DNA of 64,000 bases. Source: Clostridia bacterium UC5.1-1D10. GTDB taxonomy: Bacteria > Bacillota > Clostridia > Lachnospirales > Anaerotignaceae. Every line of letters begins with the position of its first letter. Positions within the stretch are counted from its first letter, which is position 1. Of this stretch, positions 19,301 to 27,271 are shown piece by piece. The translations under genes were made by a program, and so were the position numbers. The stretch spans positions 62,001 to 126,000 of the forward strand of contig BBZU01000001.1 of assembly GCA_001304995.1 (NCBI GenBank), given 5' to 3'. The notes under the pieces were generated by a model. That model was given only the letters and a program-made list of their open reading frames with translations, was not told the DNA's origin and made no database searches.

Positions 19301-19895
19301 CGGTCTGGATCACGTACTGGCTTCCGGCGCAGACGTAAACGTACTGGTTGTTGACACAGAAGTTTACTCCAACACAGGCGGTCAGTCCTCTAAAGCAACA
19401 CCTATCGGCGCTGTGGCACAGTTCGCAGCAGGCGGTAAAGCAACTGTGAAGAAAGACCTGGGTATGCTGGCAATGAGCTACGGCTACATCTACGTTGCAC
19501 AGGTTGCTCTGGGCGCTAACCCTGCACAGCTGATCAAAGCCCTGAAAGAAGCAGAAGCTTACAAAGGTCCTTCCCTGATCATCGCTTATGCGCCTTGTAT
19601 CAACCACGGTATCTCCAAAGGCATGGCAAACGCACAGCTGGAAGCAAAACTGGCAGTGGATGCTGGCTACTGGTTCCTGTACCGTTACAACCCCGATCTG
19701 AAGAAAGAAGGCAAGAATCCTTTCATCCTGGATTCCAAAGAACCTTCCATGGATTACAACGACTTCATCATGGGCGAAGTTCGTTACGCTTCCCTGGTTC
19801 GCACCTTCCCCGAAACAGCAAAAGTGCTGCTGGCTGAAGCTGCTGACAAGGCGAAAGAAAAATACGAAGCATACAAGAAGCTTGCAGAACAATAA
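16365..19895 (+). CDS. nifJ: Pyruvate:ferredoxin (flavodoxin) oxidoreductase, single-chain
   Basis: Oxidises pyruvate and CoA to acetyl-CoA and CO2, reducing ferredoxin; the central energy enzyme of clostridial fermentation. 1176 residues, all domains fused: N-terminal thiamine-binding half (YPITPSSPMAEHVD near residue 28; EMESEAGAAGAMHGA near 65), middle gamma-type domain (about 420-630), two [4Fe-4S] clusters (CIQCNQCSYVCPHAC near 691, CQGCGVCVTACP near 747), a third cluster starting CAGCGET near 814, and the C-terminal thiamine site GDGWAYDIGYGGLDH near 969. Start at the ATG at 16365 after AAAGGAG; the frame is open further upstream but without a ribosome site. Codons are strongly biased, as expected for a highly expressed gene; this bias also creates the long antisense frames. 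Confidence 0.97.
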   Translation: MNTKIMKTMDGNEAAAYISYAFTEVATIYPITPSSPMAEHVDSWSANGKKNIFGQTVRLVEMESEAGAAGAMHGALEAGTLTTTYTASQGLLLMIPGIYRIAGQLKPGVFHVSSRTVGTHAFSIFGDHSDVMACRQIGVAMLSSASVQEVMDLGGVAHLAAIKGSVPFMHFFDGFRTSHELQKIEVMDYEDIAKLLDEDALRKFRKNALNPEHPVQRSTVQNPDVFFQNREAQTPFYTRLPEIVENYMHEINKITGRNYQLFNYFGAPDAEHVLIAMGSITGAAQEVVEHLTAKGEKVGFLQVHLYRPFSLKHFLGALPETAKVVTVLDRTKEPGSLGEPLYQDVCSALTEAGRTPLVLAGRYGLSSKDVTPAQVVAVFDNMKGEKKNHFTVGIIDDVSMTSIEVGAEPEVTDASTIACKFWGLGSDGTVGANKNSIKIIGDHTDKYAQAYFEYDTKKSGGITKSHLRFGDVPIRSSYLVFKADFVACHNQSYISKYDIVSEIKPGGTFLLNCGWKGEELEKHLPAEVKRYIANNNINFYTIDAVEICREIGLGNRTNSVLQSAFFKLANIIPVDDAVGYMKAAIEKSYGKKGEKVVNMNYAAVDAGLTGLVKIDVPESWKDAKDVDKEEIKRVLPEYVEKLLVPMNALKGDSLPVSVFVGREDGTVPLGTSAYEKRGVAIDVPEWDATKCIQCNQCSYVCPHACIRPFLLTEEEAKNAPEGYVTEPAKGAGEIAQYRFRIQVDPLDCQGCGVCVTACPAKEKALVMKPLDTQMHEQPNWDFSLALSDKKNPMDKYSVKGSQFEQPLLEFSGACAGCGETAYAKLMTQLYGDRMYLANATGCTQAWGAAAPCVPYTTNKEGWGPAWSNSLFENNAEFSLGMVLAVEQQRERVTMKLKELLALVDDADLKAAADVWLANYDDGHRSKEDTKVLLAALEKVSVSGEAADLKAFIMDNKEHLTKKSMWMYGGDGWAYDIGYGGLDHVLASGADVNVLVVDTEVYSNTGGQSSKATPIGAVAQFAAGGKATVKKDLGMLAMSYGYIYVAQVALGANPAQLIKALKEAEAYKGPSLIIAYAPCINHGISKGMANAQLEAKLAVDAGYWFLYRYNPDLKKEGKNPFILDSKEPSMDYNDFIMGEVRYASLVRTFPETAKVLLAEAADKAKEKYEAYKKLAEQ

Positions 19896-19936
19896 CCCCG
19901 TAACACTGTTTGCAGGCAATGAGAAACCTGGCGAGT

Positions 19937-19955
19937 CAGCCGGCTTTGCCGGCTG
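19937..19955. repeat. GC-rich hairpin CAGCCGGC-TTT-GCCGGCTG
   Basis: Perfect 8-bp stem 42 bp after the PFOR stop, followed at once by a second imperfect stem (GAGCCTCTCCCCC with GAGGGGCTCTC, about 19955-19991). No T-run follows, so this looks like an mRNA 3'-end stabiliser or a remnant repeat rather than a simple terminator. Confidence 0.5.
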
Positions 19956-20028
19956 AGCCTCTCCCCCTTGCAGACAGAGGGGCTCTCAGCAAGGCTCCAT
20001 GAATATTTGTGATAGACTCTGGGAAAAA

Positions 20029-20158
20029 GAGGTCATGTCCTTTGGGGGCTTCATCAGAAGAAAATTTTCTTTTGATGACAGCCGCCACAGTTTCCCTTAA
20101 GAAATCAAGGAAATGAAAAACCAATGTTTTCTTAAGGGAAGCCTGCTGGACATGCCTC
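20029..20158 (+). repeat. Dispersed structured repeat, copy A (compact)
   Basis: Downstream of PFOR. Outer arms GAGGTCATGTCC and GGACATGCCTC; a short hairpin (CATCAGAAGAAAA/TTTTCTTTTGATG); and the conserved second stem CCCTTAAGAAA/TTTTCTTAAGGG. The large inner terminator-like stem of other copies is missing here. Confidence 0.75.
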
Positions 20159-20270
20159 TTTTTCTATTATGTAGAAATTCCATATTTTTCCATTGTATGA
20201 ATATCCATACATCATTTTCTTCAATTGTAAAAAAAGTACAAAAAAATACACATTCTTTTGTCAAAAATCC

Positions 20271-20299
20271 TTGTCAAGGTTTTCTTGTATCTTTATAAT
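20271..20299 (+). promoter_or_regulatory. Promoter of the symporter gene
   Basis: -35 TTGTCA, 17-bp spacer, -10 TATAAT (20294-20299), 58 bp before the start codon. Confidence 0.75.
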
Positions 20300-20356
20300 A
20301 AGGAACGGATAAAAATTCAATGAGAAAAAGATACAAATAGAAAAGGAGTGTTTACA

Positions 20357-21616
20357 TTGACGAGCCAAAAGAAAAAAATGCCTCTGGCTTTCTGGATCTT
20401 CATTGGTCTGATCATCGGTATCGCAGCAGGTTTGCTGCTGATGAACGCAAATCTGTTCGGCATGACCGGCGTTGACTTTGCGAAGGCTTATATCCAGCCC
20501 TGGGGTACCATTTTCCTGAACCTGTTGAAATTCATCGTCGTGCCCATTGTTATGTTCTCCATTGCGGCCGGCGTCATCTCCATGAAGGACATTCGCCGTG
20601 TAGGCGCCATCGGTGGCAAAACACTGATTTATTACATGTGCACCACCGCTTTTGCCGTAACACTGGCACTGATTCTGGCAACCCTGTCCAAAGGCCTGTT
20701 CGTTGTGTTGGACCCCTCCGGCGCTTCTTATACCCCCGCAGAAGCCCAGAGCGTCATGGATACCATCGTGAATATCTTCCCCTCCAACTTTGTGAAGCCC
20801 ATGGCTGAGGCTTCCATGCTTCAGGTTATTGTCATTTCCCTGTTTGTGGGCTTCGGCATCCTGCTGGCTGGGGAAAAAGGCATCCTTGCCGGTCAGGTGG
20901 TAGAAAGCTTCAATGAAGTGTTCCTGAAAGTCATGGACTTCATCATCAAGCTGTCCCCCATCGGCGTTGCCTGCCTGATCTGTCCCGTTATTGCGGAAAA
21001 CGGCCCTATGCTGCTGACAAACCTCATCATGGTACTGGCTGTGGCATATGTAGGCTATATCGTACACATGGTTGTGGTATATTCCCTGACTATCAAGACA
21101 CTGGGCGGCGTTTCTCCTATGAAATTCTTTAAGGAAATGATGCCTGCTATGATGATGGCATTCTCCTCCGCTTCCTCCGTGGGCACACTGCCCTTCACCA
21201 TGGAAGCTGCGGAAAGACTGGGTGCCCGCAGAGAAGTAGCCGGTTTCGTACTGCCTCTGGGCAGCACCATCAACATGGACGGTACCGCCATCTATCAGGG
21301 TGTCTGTGCCGTATTCATCGCCGCTTGTTACGGCGTTGACCTGACACTGGGTCAGATGATCACCATCGTACTGACAGCTACACTGGCTTCCATCGGTACA
21401 GCAGGTGTTCCCGGCGCTGGTCTGGTTATGCTGGCAATGGTACTAGAAAGCGTTGGCCTGCCTGTGGCTGGTATCGGTCTGGTTGTTGGCTTCGACCGTA
21501 TCTTCGACATGGGTCGTACCACCGTTAACATCACCGGTGACGCTGCCTGCGCTACCATCGTTTCCAAACTGGACGACAAACGCAATGCCAAACTGGCTGC
21601 AAGCAAAAACGCATAA
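20357..21616 (+). CDS. Dicarboxylate/amino acid:cation symporter (DAACS family)
   Basis: 419-residue sodium- or proton-coupled carrier of the GltP/GltT/DctA family. Eight membrane helices and two re-entrant hairpins are expected; the serine-rich first hairpin is AFSSASSVGTLPF and the substrate-binding motif in helix 7 is NMDGTAIYQGV, followed by hairpin 2 (SIGTAGVPGAGLVML) and the helix-8 region DRIFDMGRTTVNITGD, whose D, R, T and N bind substrate and sodium. In glutamate/aspartate carriers the arginine here binds the side-chain carboxyl, and it is present. Start taken at the TTG at 20357, 8 bases after GGAG; a GTG at 20348 overlaps the ribosome site. Confidence 0.93.
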   Translation: MTSQKKKMPLAFWIFIGLIIGIAAGLLLMNANLFGMTGVDFAKAYIQPWGTIFLNLLKFIVVPIVMFSIAAGVISMKDIRRVGAIGGKTLIYYMCTTAFAVTLALILATLSKGLFVVLDPSGASYTPAEAQSVMDTIVNIFPSNFVKPMAEASMLQVIVISLFVGFGILLAGEKGILAGQVVESFNEVFLKVMDFIIKLSPIGVACLICPVIAENGPMLLTNLIMVLAVAYVGYIVHMVVVYSLTIKTLGGVSPMKFFKEMMPAMMMAFSSASSVGTLPFTMEAAERLGARREVAGFVLPLGSTINMDGTAIYQGVCAVFIAACYGVDLTLGQMITIVLTATLASIGTAGVPGAGLVMLAMVLESVGLPVAGIGLVVGFDRIFDMGRTTVNITGDAACATIVSKLDDKRNAKLAASKNA

Positions 21617-21618
21617 AA

Positions 21619-21840
21619 CATCAAAATCGGAAATCTCTTAGGGGCATCTTTATAAGAAAACAAAGAAAGCTGAAATCCTTGTTATACAGAGGATTTCAGC
21701 TTTCTTATTTTGATTGGGATTTTATTCCGTATGTTTTCTTATAAAGACAGCCGTCGCAATTTCCCTTAAGAAATCAATAAAATGAAAAACAATGTTTTCT
21801 TAAGGGGAAGTTGCTTTAGGAGGTTTCCGATTTTTTTGAT
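21619..21840 (+). repeat. Dispersed structured repeat, copy B (full)
   Basis: Begins three bases after the symporter stop. Outer arms ATCAAAATCGGAAATCTC / GAGGTTTCCGATTTTTTTGAT; second arms TCTTTATAAGAAAACA / TGTTTTCTTATAAAGA; inner terminator-like stem AGAAAGCTGAAATCC / GGATTTCAGCTTTCT; and the conserved block CAGCCGTCGCAATTTCCC with stem CCTTAAGAAA / TTTTCTTAAGG closing at GTTGC. Confidence 0.85.
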
Positions 21841-21852
21841 TACCCAACGCAA

Positions 21853-21894
21853 AAAGACCGAACTTCCTTATCAACAGGAAATTCGGTCTTTTTT
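21853..21894 (-). terminator. Terminator of the Fe-S protein gene
   Basis: AAAGACCGAA(C)TTCC pairs with GGAA(A)TTCGGTCTTT; the minus-strand side continues into TTTTTGCG. Confidence 0.8.
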
Positions 21895-21902
21895 ATATCA
21901 TC

Positions 21903-22616
21903 TTATTTATCTAAAATTTTGCCGTCTGTGGAAATGGTCACTACCTGCCAAGGGATGAATTTACCGCTGGCCTGCAATGCTTTTTTCGCCGCCAGCTCCA
22001 TACCGCCGCAGCAAGGCACTTCCATACGAACGATGGTCACGCTCTGGACGTCGTTCTGCTTGATGATTTCTGTCAATTTTTCGCTGTAATCCACCATATC
22101 CAGTTTAGGGCAGCCCACCAGTGTGATTTTGCCTTTCATGAATTCCTCATGGAAATTGCCATAAGCATATGCAGTACAGTCTGCCGCAATGAGGAGTTTC
22201 GCGCCGTCAAAGTAAGGGGCTTTGATGGGTGCCAGTTTGATCTGCACAGGCCACTGACGCAGTCTGGAAGGCACCGCAGATACAGGAGCTGCTTCCGCTT
22301 CTGCTTTTGCTGCCATTTTTTCCTGCACTTCCAGCAGTTTGCTCTGGCTGCCGGGGCAAGCGCAGGGTGTTTTGCCTTTTTTCGCCATATTTGCCTGTAC
22401 AGCCGCTTCGTCATAAGCCGCCGCTTCCCGTTCCACAAATGTGATGGCACCTGTGGGACATACGGGCAGGCAATCCCCCAGACCGTCACAATAGTCATCC
22501 CGAAGCAGTGTAGCTTTGCCGTCTACCATACCGATGGCGCCTTCGTGGCAAGCGTTGGCACACAGACCACAGCCGTTACATTTTTCTTTGTCAATTTCTA
22601 TAATTCTACGAATCAT
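21903..22616 (-). CDS. Two-cluster 4Fe-4S protein with C-terminal conserved domain
   Basis: 237 residues. Residues 1-60 form a double [4Fe-4S] ferredoxin module (CNGCGLCANACHEG and CDGLGDCLPVCPTG; the second has CxxxxxCxxxC spacing, one cysteine set being irregular). A linker with ACPGSQ follows, then a domain (about 120-237) with cysteines in AADCTAYAYG, VGCPKLD and PCCGGME. Such proteins are commonly next to a Crp-type regulator and hydroxylamine-reductase genes in anaerobes, pointing to redox or nitrosative stress; no hcp gene is in this window. It diverges from such a regulator, with a shared 104-bp control region. Confidence 0.8.
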   Translation of the reverse strand: MIRRIIEIDKEKCNGCGLCANACHEGAIGMVDGKATLLRDDYCDGLGDCLPVCPTGAITFVEREAAAYDEAAVQANMAKKGKTPCACPGSQSKLLEVQEKMAAKAEAEAAPVSAVPSRLRQWPVQIKLAPIKAPYFDGAKLLIAADCTAYAYGNFHEEFMKGKITLVGCPKLDMVDYSEKLTEIIKQNDVQSVTIVRMEVPCCGGMELAAKKALQASGKFIPWQVVTISTDGKILDK

Positions 22617-22642
22617 GTCGTTTCCTCCTTGTTAGTCCGTCC

Positions 22643-22672
22643 TTGTTTTTCTGATAACAGTATGCTATACTG
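22643..22672 (+). promoter_or_regulatory. Promoter of the Crp-type regulator overlapped by palindrome CAGTAT-GCT-ATACTG
   Basis: -35 TTGTTT (22643-22648), 17-bp spacer, -10 TATACT (22666-22671). The perfect 6-bp inverted repeat at 22658-22672 covers the -10 box, suggesting autorepression and control of the divergent Fe-S gene. Confidence 0.6.
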
Positions 22673-22720
22673 CGGGAAAATAGTATGTTGTTTTTCCAAC
22701 AAAAAGGAGGGGTTCTCTTT

Positions 22721-23378
22721 ATGGAACCATCAAAATTGGCATCTCTACCCTTTTTTCAGGGCATTTCTCCCGAAGACGTGACAAAGCTGCTGGGAGAACT
22801 GGACGCGCGAGAAGTATTTTATGAAAAAGGCAGTTTTCTGGTACATGCCGGGGACAAAATCCCCGCTGCCGGACTGATTCTTTCCGGGGAAGTGCATATT
22901 CTGCGGGAGGATTTCTGGGGGCAGTCGCGCTTTGGTGGCACAAATCCCGCCAGGAGCCTTTTTCGGGGAAACCTATGCTCTGCTGGACACCGCAGCGGAA
23001 GTAAGCGTACAGGCGGCGTCAGACACTTCTGTGCTATACTTATCCCTGAACCGGATACTGGCGCCCACAGGGCAGCAAAATCCCCTTTTTGCCCTCCTCT
23101 CCCGCCGTCTGCTGCAAATATTCGCCGGACGGAATCTAACGCTTACTCGAAAGATTGCCCACGTCACCTGCCGCAGCACAAGGGAAAAGCTCCTGTCCTT
23201 CCTTTCCTCCTGCGCACAGGATTCCGGAAGCGCTGTTTTTTCCATCCCCTTTGACCGACAGCAATTGGCGGATTATCTGGCAGTGGAGCGCAGCGCCATG
23301 TCGGCGGAACTGAGCCGCATGAAAAAAGACGGGCTGCTGGATTACCACAAAAACCACTTCCGGCTCTTCACAAAATGA
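22721..23378 (+). CDS. Crp/Fnr-family regulator, one-base frameshift
   Basis: About 218 residues after repair. N-terminal effector domain (SKLASLPFFQGISPEDV, then GDKIPAAGLILSGEVHILRED), helix, and C-terminal Crp-type helix-turn-helix (FDRQQLADYLAVERSAMSAELSRMKKDG). The frame breaks in the G run at 22917-22921; removing one G gives EDFWGSRALVAQIPPGAFFGE. AGGAGG precedes the ATG. The lack of an N-terminal cysteine motif argues against a classical Fnr; relatives regulate hydroxylamine reductase and Fe-S genes. Likely functional in the organism, since the indel is at a homopolymer. Confidence 0.85.
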
Positions 23379-23498
23379 ATGATTACAGCAATATTTCAAA
23401 ATTCTTAAACTTCCCTGAAAATCCCGTTTTTCTTTGCAAACCATGGTATAATAGGGACGAAAACATCAAGACGAAAAAAACGAAAGGAGTCTTATAAA

Positions 23499-24155
23499 AT
23501 GAAAAAGAAACTGGCCATTGTACTCAGCTGCGCGCTGGCTGCGACACTGCTGTTTGGCTGTACATCCAAAGAACCTACAACCACAGAAGGAGAAACACAG
23601 CAGCAGGAAACAACCACAGAAACAACTGCCGCTGACGGTGAGCTGACTGCGGAACAGTTCCAGACACTGTATGACGGTGCATTTGCCATTTACAAACAGA
23701 TCGTGCTGGACGGCTTTGACATGAGCACCACAGACATCATTGACGTGGACGGTTACACTTACAACCGTGTGACCGACGAACGTTTCCCCGATATGGAAGC
23801 ATTCCGCACTTATCTGGGACAGTACTTCACACAGAATATGATGGATACCGACATCTTTGCTGAAAACAACATCCGTTTCACAGAAGGCAAAGGCGGCGGT
23901 CTGTACGTTCTAGACGGCGCAAGAGGCACAAACATCTTCTACGCAGGCTATACCATGGGTGAACCTGTGAAAACAGAAACAGGCATGTCTGTAACCGCTA
24001 CGGCATACTACACCAAAGACGGCAAACCTTACGAAGGGGAAACATTCACAGAAGCCCCTGCGGACACTTCCATGTACGAAACAACAGACTACACATTCAA
24101 TCTGGTACAGGAAGACGGACAGTGGAAATTTGATAACTTCCATCTGTTCTACTAA
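23499..24155 (+). CDS. Secreted lipoprotein of unknown function
   Basis: 218 residues with a lipoprotein signal (lipobox LLFGC, Cys about 21), a Thr/Glu-rich spacer (about 25-48) typical of cell-wall-crossing linkers, and a globular domain of about 165 residues ending in the W-K-F-D-N-F-H strand common to small NTF2-like or IseA-like folds. No catalytic residues are evident. A good terminator follows. I do not assign a family. Confidence 0.8.
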   Translation: MKKKLAIVLSCALAATLLFGCTSKEPTTTEGETQQQETTTETTAADGELTAEQFQTLYDGAFAIYKQIVLDGFDMSTTDIIDVDGYTYNRVTDERFPDMEAFRTYLGQYFTQNMMDTDIFAENNIRFTEGKGGGLYVLDGARGTNIFYAGYTMGEPVKTETGMSVTATAYYTKDGKPYEGETFTEAPADTSMYETTDYTFNLVQEDGQWKFDNFHLFY

Positions 24156-24186
24156 TCCATAAAAAACAAAAATCTCATGAAGAAAA

Positions 24187-24230
24187 AGGCTGGAATCCTT
24201 AGATGATAAGGGCTCCAGCCTCTTTTTTTT
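24187..24230 (+). terminator. Terminator of the lipoprotein gene
   Basis: AGGCTGGA(AT)CC pairs with GG(GC)TCCAGCCT, then nine of ten bases are T. The stem sequence resembles the inner stem of the dispersed repeat family. Confidence 0.85.
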
Positions 24231-24273
24231 ATTGTCTGAAAGAACCTGCACAAATATTTTGGGGGCGGCACAA

Positions 24274-24304
24274 AAAACCGCCTTCCTTTTGGAAAGCGGT
24301 TTTC
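24274..24304 (-). terminator. Terminator of the SLH protein gene
   Basis: AAAACCGCCTTCC pairs with GGAAAGCGGTTTT over a TTTT loop, with minus-strand T-run from the stem base. Confidence 0.8.
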
Positions 24305-24322
24305 TTCGATCAAACAGAAAAA

Positions 24323-25255
24323 TTATTTAGCGGGTGTTTCTGCTGTTGCATCAGCAGCAGGAGCTTCTGTTTTAGCTTCTGTTGTTGTTTCTGTTTTGGT
24401 TTCTTCTGTCTTTGTTTCTTCTGCTTTAACTTCTTCAGCAGGTTTTACTTCTTCTGCGGGAACTGTTGTTTCTGTTGCGGGAGCTTCTGTGCCTTTCAGG
24501 TCAGCTGTCAGCATCAGCATTTCAGCAACCTGTGCTCTTGTAGCGTCAGCTTTTGCGTCTACATCAGCTGCTACCAGTTTCAGGCTTACTGCCCAGCTCA
24601 TAGCGTCTTTTGCCCAGTCGGAAGCTGTTGCAACGTCTGTTGCTGTTGCAACTGTTACGTCAACGCCTTTGAATTTAGCGTAGTTGTACAGGATCTGTAC
24701 CAGCTGTTCAACTGTCAGGTTTTCTTTAGGAGCGAATTCTGTTTCGCTTACGCCTGTCATCAGGCCTTTGTCAGCTGCCCACAGGGAAGCTGTTGCATAC
24801 CATCTGCCGATTTCAACGTCTGTGTATTTGGATTCTGTTGCAACGTCTTTTGCGCCTTCTTTATTGTACAGGATCTGTGCCAGCATTGCTCTCTGCAGAG
24901 GTGCTTCAGGTTCGAATGTTGTGTCTGTTGTACCAGCCATCAGTTTGTTTGTGTAAACATACTGTACTGCTGCGTAGCAAGCATCGCCTTCTTTTACGTC
25001 TGTAAAGGGCAGAGCAACAGGTTCAACAGGTGTTGTTGTTTCGCCGCCTTCAGGTGTTGTTGCTGTACCGTCAGAAATTACATACTGACCCATTTCGTCC
25101 TGTTTCATAACTTCTTCGGGAACTTTGCCCTGTTCCAGTGCGCCATAATAAGCTGTGTCTTCATCCCATGTAGTTGCTGCGAATGCTACTGTGGGCATAG
25201 CCATCATAGCAGCCAGAGCCATAGCTACCATACGACCGTATTTTCTGTTTTTCAT
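24323..25255 (-). CDS. S-layer homology (SLH) domain surface protein
   Basis: 310 residues. Signal peptide 1-26 (MAMPTVAFA cleavage), a short unique region (27-80), then three SLH motifs (about 81-140, 141-200, 201-255; PFTDVKEGDACYAAVQYVYTN marks the first, YTDVEIGRWYATASLWAADKG the second), which anchor proteins to pyruvylated cell-wall polysaccharide. The last 55 residues are Glu/Thr/Lys/Ala low-complexity sequence (repeats of EETKTE). Codon use is strongly biased like that of PFOR, suggesting abundance. There is no enzymatic domain, so it may be a structural cell-surface protein. Confidence 0.9.
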   Translation of the reverse strand: MKNRKYGRMVAMALAAMMAMPTVAFAATTWDEDTAYYGALEQGKVPEEVMKQDEMGQYVISDGTATTPEGGETTTPVEPVALPFTDVKEGDACYAAVQYVYTNKLMAGTTDTTFEPEAPLQRAMLAQILYNKEGAKDVATESKYTDVEIGRWYATASLWAADKGLMTGVSETEFAPKENLTVEQLVQILYNYAKFKGVDVTVATATDVATASDWAKDAMSWAVSLKLVAADVDAKADATRAQVAEMLMLTADLKGTEAPATETTVPAEEVKPAEEVKAEETKTEETKTETTTEAKTEAPAADATAETPAK

Positions 25256-25438
25256 ACTGTTTTCCTCCTCAACTCACCATAATTTTTTTGTTGTTTCAGT
25301 ATTAAAATTACCCGCGTAACCATTATAACGAATTCCACGCTGTAATTCAATGAAATTTTGTCAATTTTCGTGTAAATGTAAAAAAATGAAATATTTCCCT
25401 TTTAAGCGTTTTTCACAAAGAACATCCAGGGCTGTTTT

Positions 25439-26248
25439 TTACACTTCCCCGCGGCCGATCTTTTTATCTTTTTCCAGCACCGCGTCAAAAGCCGCTACCG
25501 CTGCCGCTTCAAAGCCTTTCGCCTGAAGGGTTGTAACGCCTTCGATGGTGGTGCCGCCGGGAGAACATACCTGATCCACCAGAAGCCAAGGGGCTTCTCC
25601 GCTTTTGAGCACCATTTCCGCACTGCCTTTGACTGTTTCCGCCACGATTTCCAGTGCCTGTTTCTTAGGCATACCGGCTTTCAGAGCCGCTCTTGCCAGG
25701 GCATCCATATACATATAATGGAAAGCCACAGCTGCGCCGCCAATAACGCTAAAGATACCGAAATGATTTTCGGGGATTTCCGCCACACTGCCGATGGTAG
25801 CAAAAACTGCCTTCACCGCTGCCAGCTGCTCTGCTGTCACAGCGTCGTTATGGCAGATACCTGTGGTGGACGCGCCGATTTTGGCGTTGATATTGGGCAT
25901 CACACGAACAATAGGTGTATGTTCGGGCAGATGCTGTGCCAGATACTCCAGTGTTTTCCCCGCGGCAATGGACACCACCAGAGGTTTCTTTGCCGTGAAA
26001 TCTCCATGTAAGCCCGGCAGAATTTCCGCCAGGATATGGGGTTTTACCCCCAGCACAACCACATCGCTCTGGGCAATGACTTCTCCGGCTGTCTGGCAGC
26101 TGTTTGCGCCGCAGGCTTCCGCCAATTTTGCCGCGGAAGTAACGGTCTTGCTGGTAATAAAAATATTTTTTCCGTCATAACCGTTAGCGGTCATGCCTTT
26201 GACAATGGCGCTGACCATATTGCCGGCGCCGATGAATCCAAATTTCAT
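25439..26248 (-). CDS. proC: Pyrroline-5-carboxylate reductase
   Basis: Last step of proline synthesis, NAD(P)H-dependent. 269 residues, the standard length. N-terminal Rossmann motif FIGAGNMVSAI, the conserved VRVMPNINA segment, and the C-terminal signature region PWLLVDQVCSPGGTTIEGV that shapes the active site. Transcribed away from the ArsC/Spx-like gene. Confidence 0.95.
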   Translation of the reverse strand: MKFGFIGAGNMVSAIVKGMTANGYDGKNIFITSKTVTSAAKLAEACGANSCQTAGEVIAQSDVVVLGVKPHILAEILPGLHGDFTAKKPLVVSIAAGKTLEYLAQHLPEHTPIVRVMPNINAKIGASTTGICHNDAVTAEQLAAVKAVFATIGSVAEIPENHFGIFSVIGGAAVAFHYMYMDALARAALKAGMPKKQALEIVAETVKGSAEMVLKSGEAPWLLVDQVCSPGGTTIEGVTTLQAKGFEAAAVAAFDAVLEKDKKIGRGEV

Positions 26249-26335
26249 AGACTCCTCCTCCTTTTCTCTCTTGTTCCTATTGTAGCATGTTCACGAGCGG
26301 AAAAAAAGCGAAATCTGACCGTCTGTAAAAACCTT

Positions 26336-26364
26336 TTGTCTTTTGTCCTGCCCCATGCTATACT
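26336..26364 (+). promoter_or_regulatory. Promoter of the ArsC/Spx-like gene
   Basis: -35 TTGTCT, 17-bp spacer, -10 TATACT, 38 bp before the start codon. Confidence 0.7.
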
Positions 26365-26401
26365 GAAAAAAATAGTAAGGAAACAAAAAGGAGGGACTCA
26401 C

Positions 26402-26755
26402 ATGTCCGTATTATTTCTGGAATACCCCAAATGCAGCACCTGCAAAAAAGCAAAAGCATGGCTGGAAGCAGCAGGTGTAGACTTTATGGACCGTCATATT
26501 GTGGAAAACAACCCTACCGCTGAGGAACTGAAACAGTGGCATGCCAAAAGCGGGCTGCCTTTGAAGAAATTCTTCAACACCAGCGGTATGCTTTACAAAG
26601 AAATGCAGCTCAAAGACAAGCTGGCGGACATGAGCGATGACGAACAGTTTGCCCTTTTGGCTACCAACGGCATGCTGGTGAAACGTCCCCTCATCATCGG
26701 CGATGATTTTGTGCTGGTAGGCTTCAAAGAAGCGGAATGGGAAAGACTGAAATGA
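26402..26755 (+). CDS. ArsC/Spx family protein (YffB-like)
   Basis: 117 residues, thioredoxin fold of the ArsC/Spx superfamily. The N-terminal LEYPKCSTCKKAKAWL carries a CxxC pair as in Spx and MgsR; the later KRPLIIGDDFVLVGF matches the family R-P-x-x motif. It may be an RNA polymerase-binding stress factor or an arsenate-reductase-like protein; the cysteine pattern slightly favours Spx-like, but the C-terminal residues that bind RNA polymerase cannot be judged here. Ends ATGA, overlapping the next gene. Confidence 0.85.
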   Translation: MSVLFLEYPKCSTCKKAKAWLEAAGVDFMDRHIVENNPTAEELKQWHAKSGLPLKKFFNTSGMLYKEMQLKDKLADMSDDEQFALLATNGMLVKRPLIIGDDFVLVGFKEAEWERLK

Positions 26756-27249
26756 TGGGCAGCAGAGAAATGCGGCGGGCTGTTCTGGGGGATGTCCCCA
26801 CCATCCTTGCCCTGCTGCAAAAACGCATCGACTGGATGGACGAAAAAGGCTTGTATCAGTGGAATAAGACCGCTTATCTGACCGTATACCCCGCCCCTTA
26901 TTTTGCGGAGCGCATAAGGGAAAACAGCGTGTTTCTTGCCGTTGACGGGGACAAGGTCATCGGCGTCATTGCTCTTTTTGACGTAGACCCCAGATGGGAC
27001 AATGACAAAGACGCTTATTACGTCCATCACTTTGCCACAGACCCGGCTTATCCGGGATTGGGACGGGAAATGCTGACCTTTGCAGAAACCTATGCCCGCA
27101 ACGCCGGAAAAGAAGTGCTGCGGCTGGATTCCCAGAAGGTCAACGACGATTTGAGCCGCTATTATGAGGCTCTGGGCTACCCTGCCGTGGGCGAATGCAT
27201 CGACGGAGCCTATGTGGGCATCAAACGGGAAAAACCCCTGAACGGCTGA
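26752..27249 (+). CDS. GNAT-family N-acetyltransferase
   Basis: About 165 residues. Recognisable GNAT motifs: strand 4 with FLAVDGDKVIGVIALF, the acetyl-CoA region (HHFATDPAYPGLGREML, where the usual R/QxxGxG/A appears as PGLGRE) and the LDSQKVNDDLSRYYEALGY end, typical of YkkB/RimI-like acetyltransferases. Its ATG overlaps the stop of the ArsC/Spx-like gene, so the two are translationally coupled. Substrate unknown. Confidence 0.85.
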   Translation: MMGSREMRRAVLGDVPTILALLQKRIDWMDEKGLYQWNKTAYLTVYPAPYFAERIRENSVFLAVDGDKVIGVIALFDVDPRWDNDKDAYYVHHFATDPAYPGLGREMLTFAETYARNAGKEVLRLDSQKVNDDLSRYYEALGYPAVGECIDGAYVGIKREKPLNG

Positions 27250-27271
27250 CCATCTCCGAAAGGAGGACGCC

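Noticed and set aside
16344-19919. 1191-codon open frame antisense to the PFOR gene
   Set aside because: It arises from the strong codon bias of PFOR: its translation is rich in Cys, Phe and His and resembles no protein. The same holds for the long frames opposite lysS, argS, mnmG, lpd and yidC.
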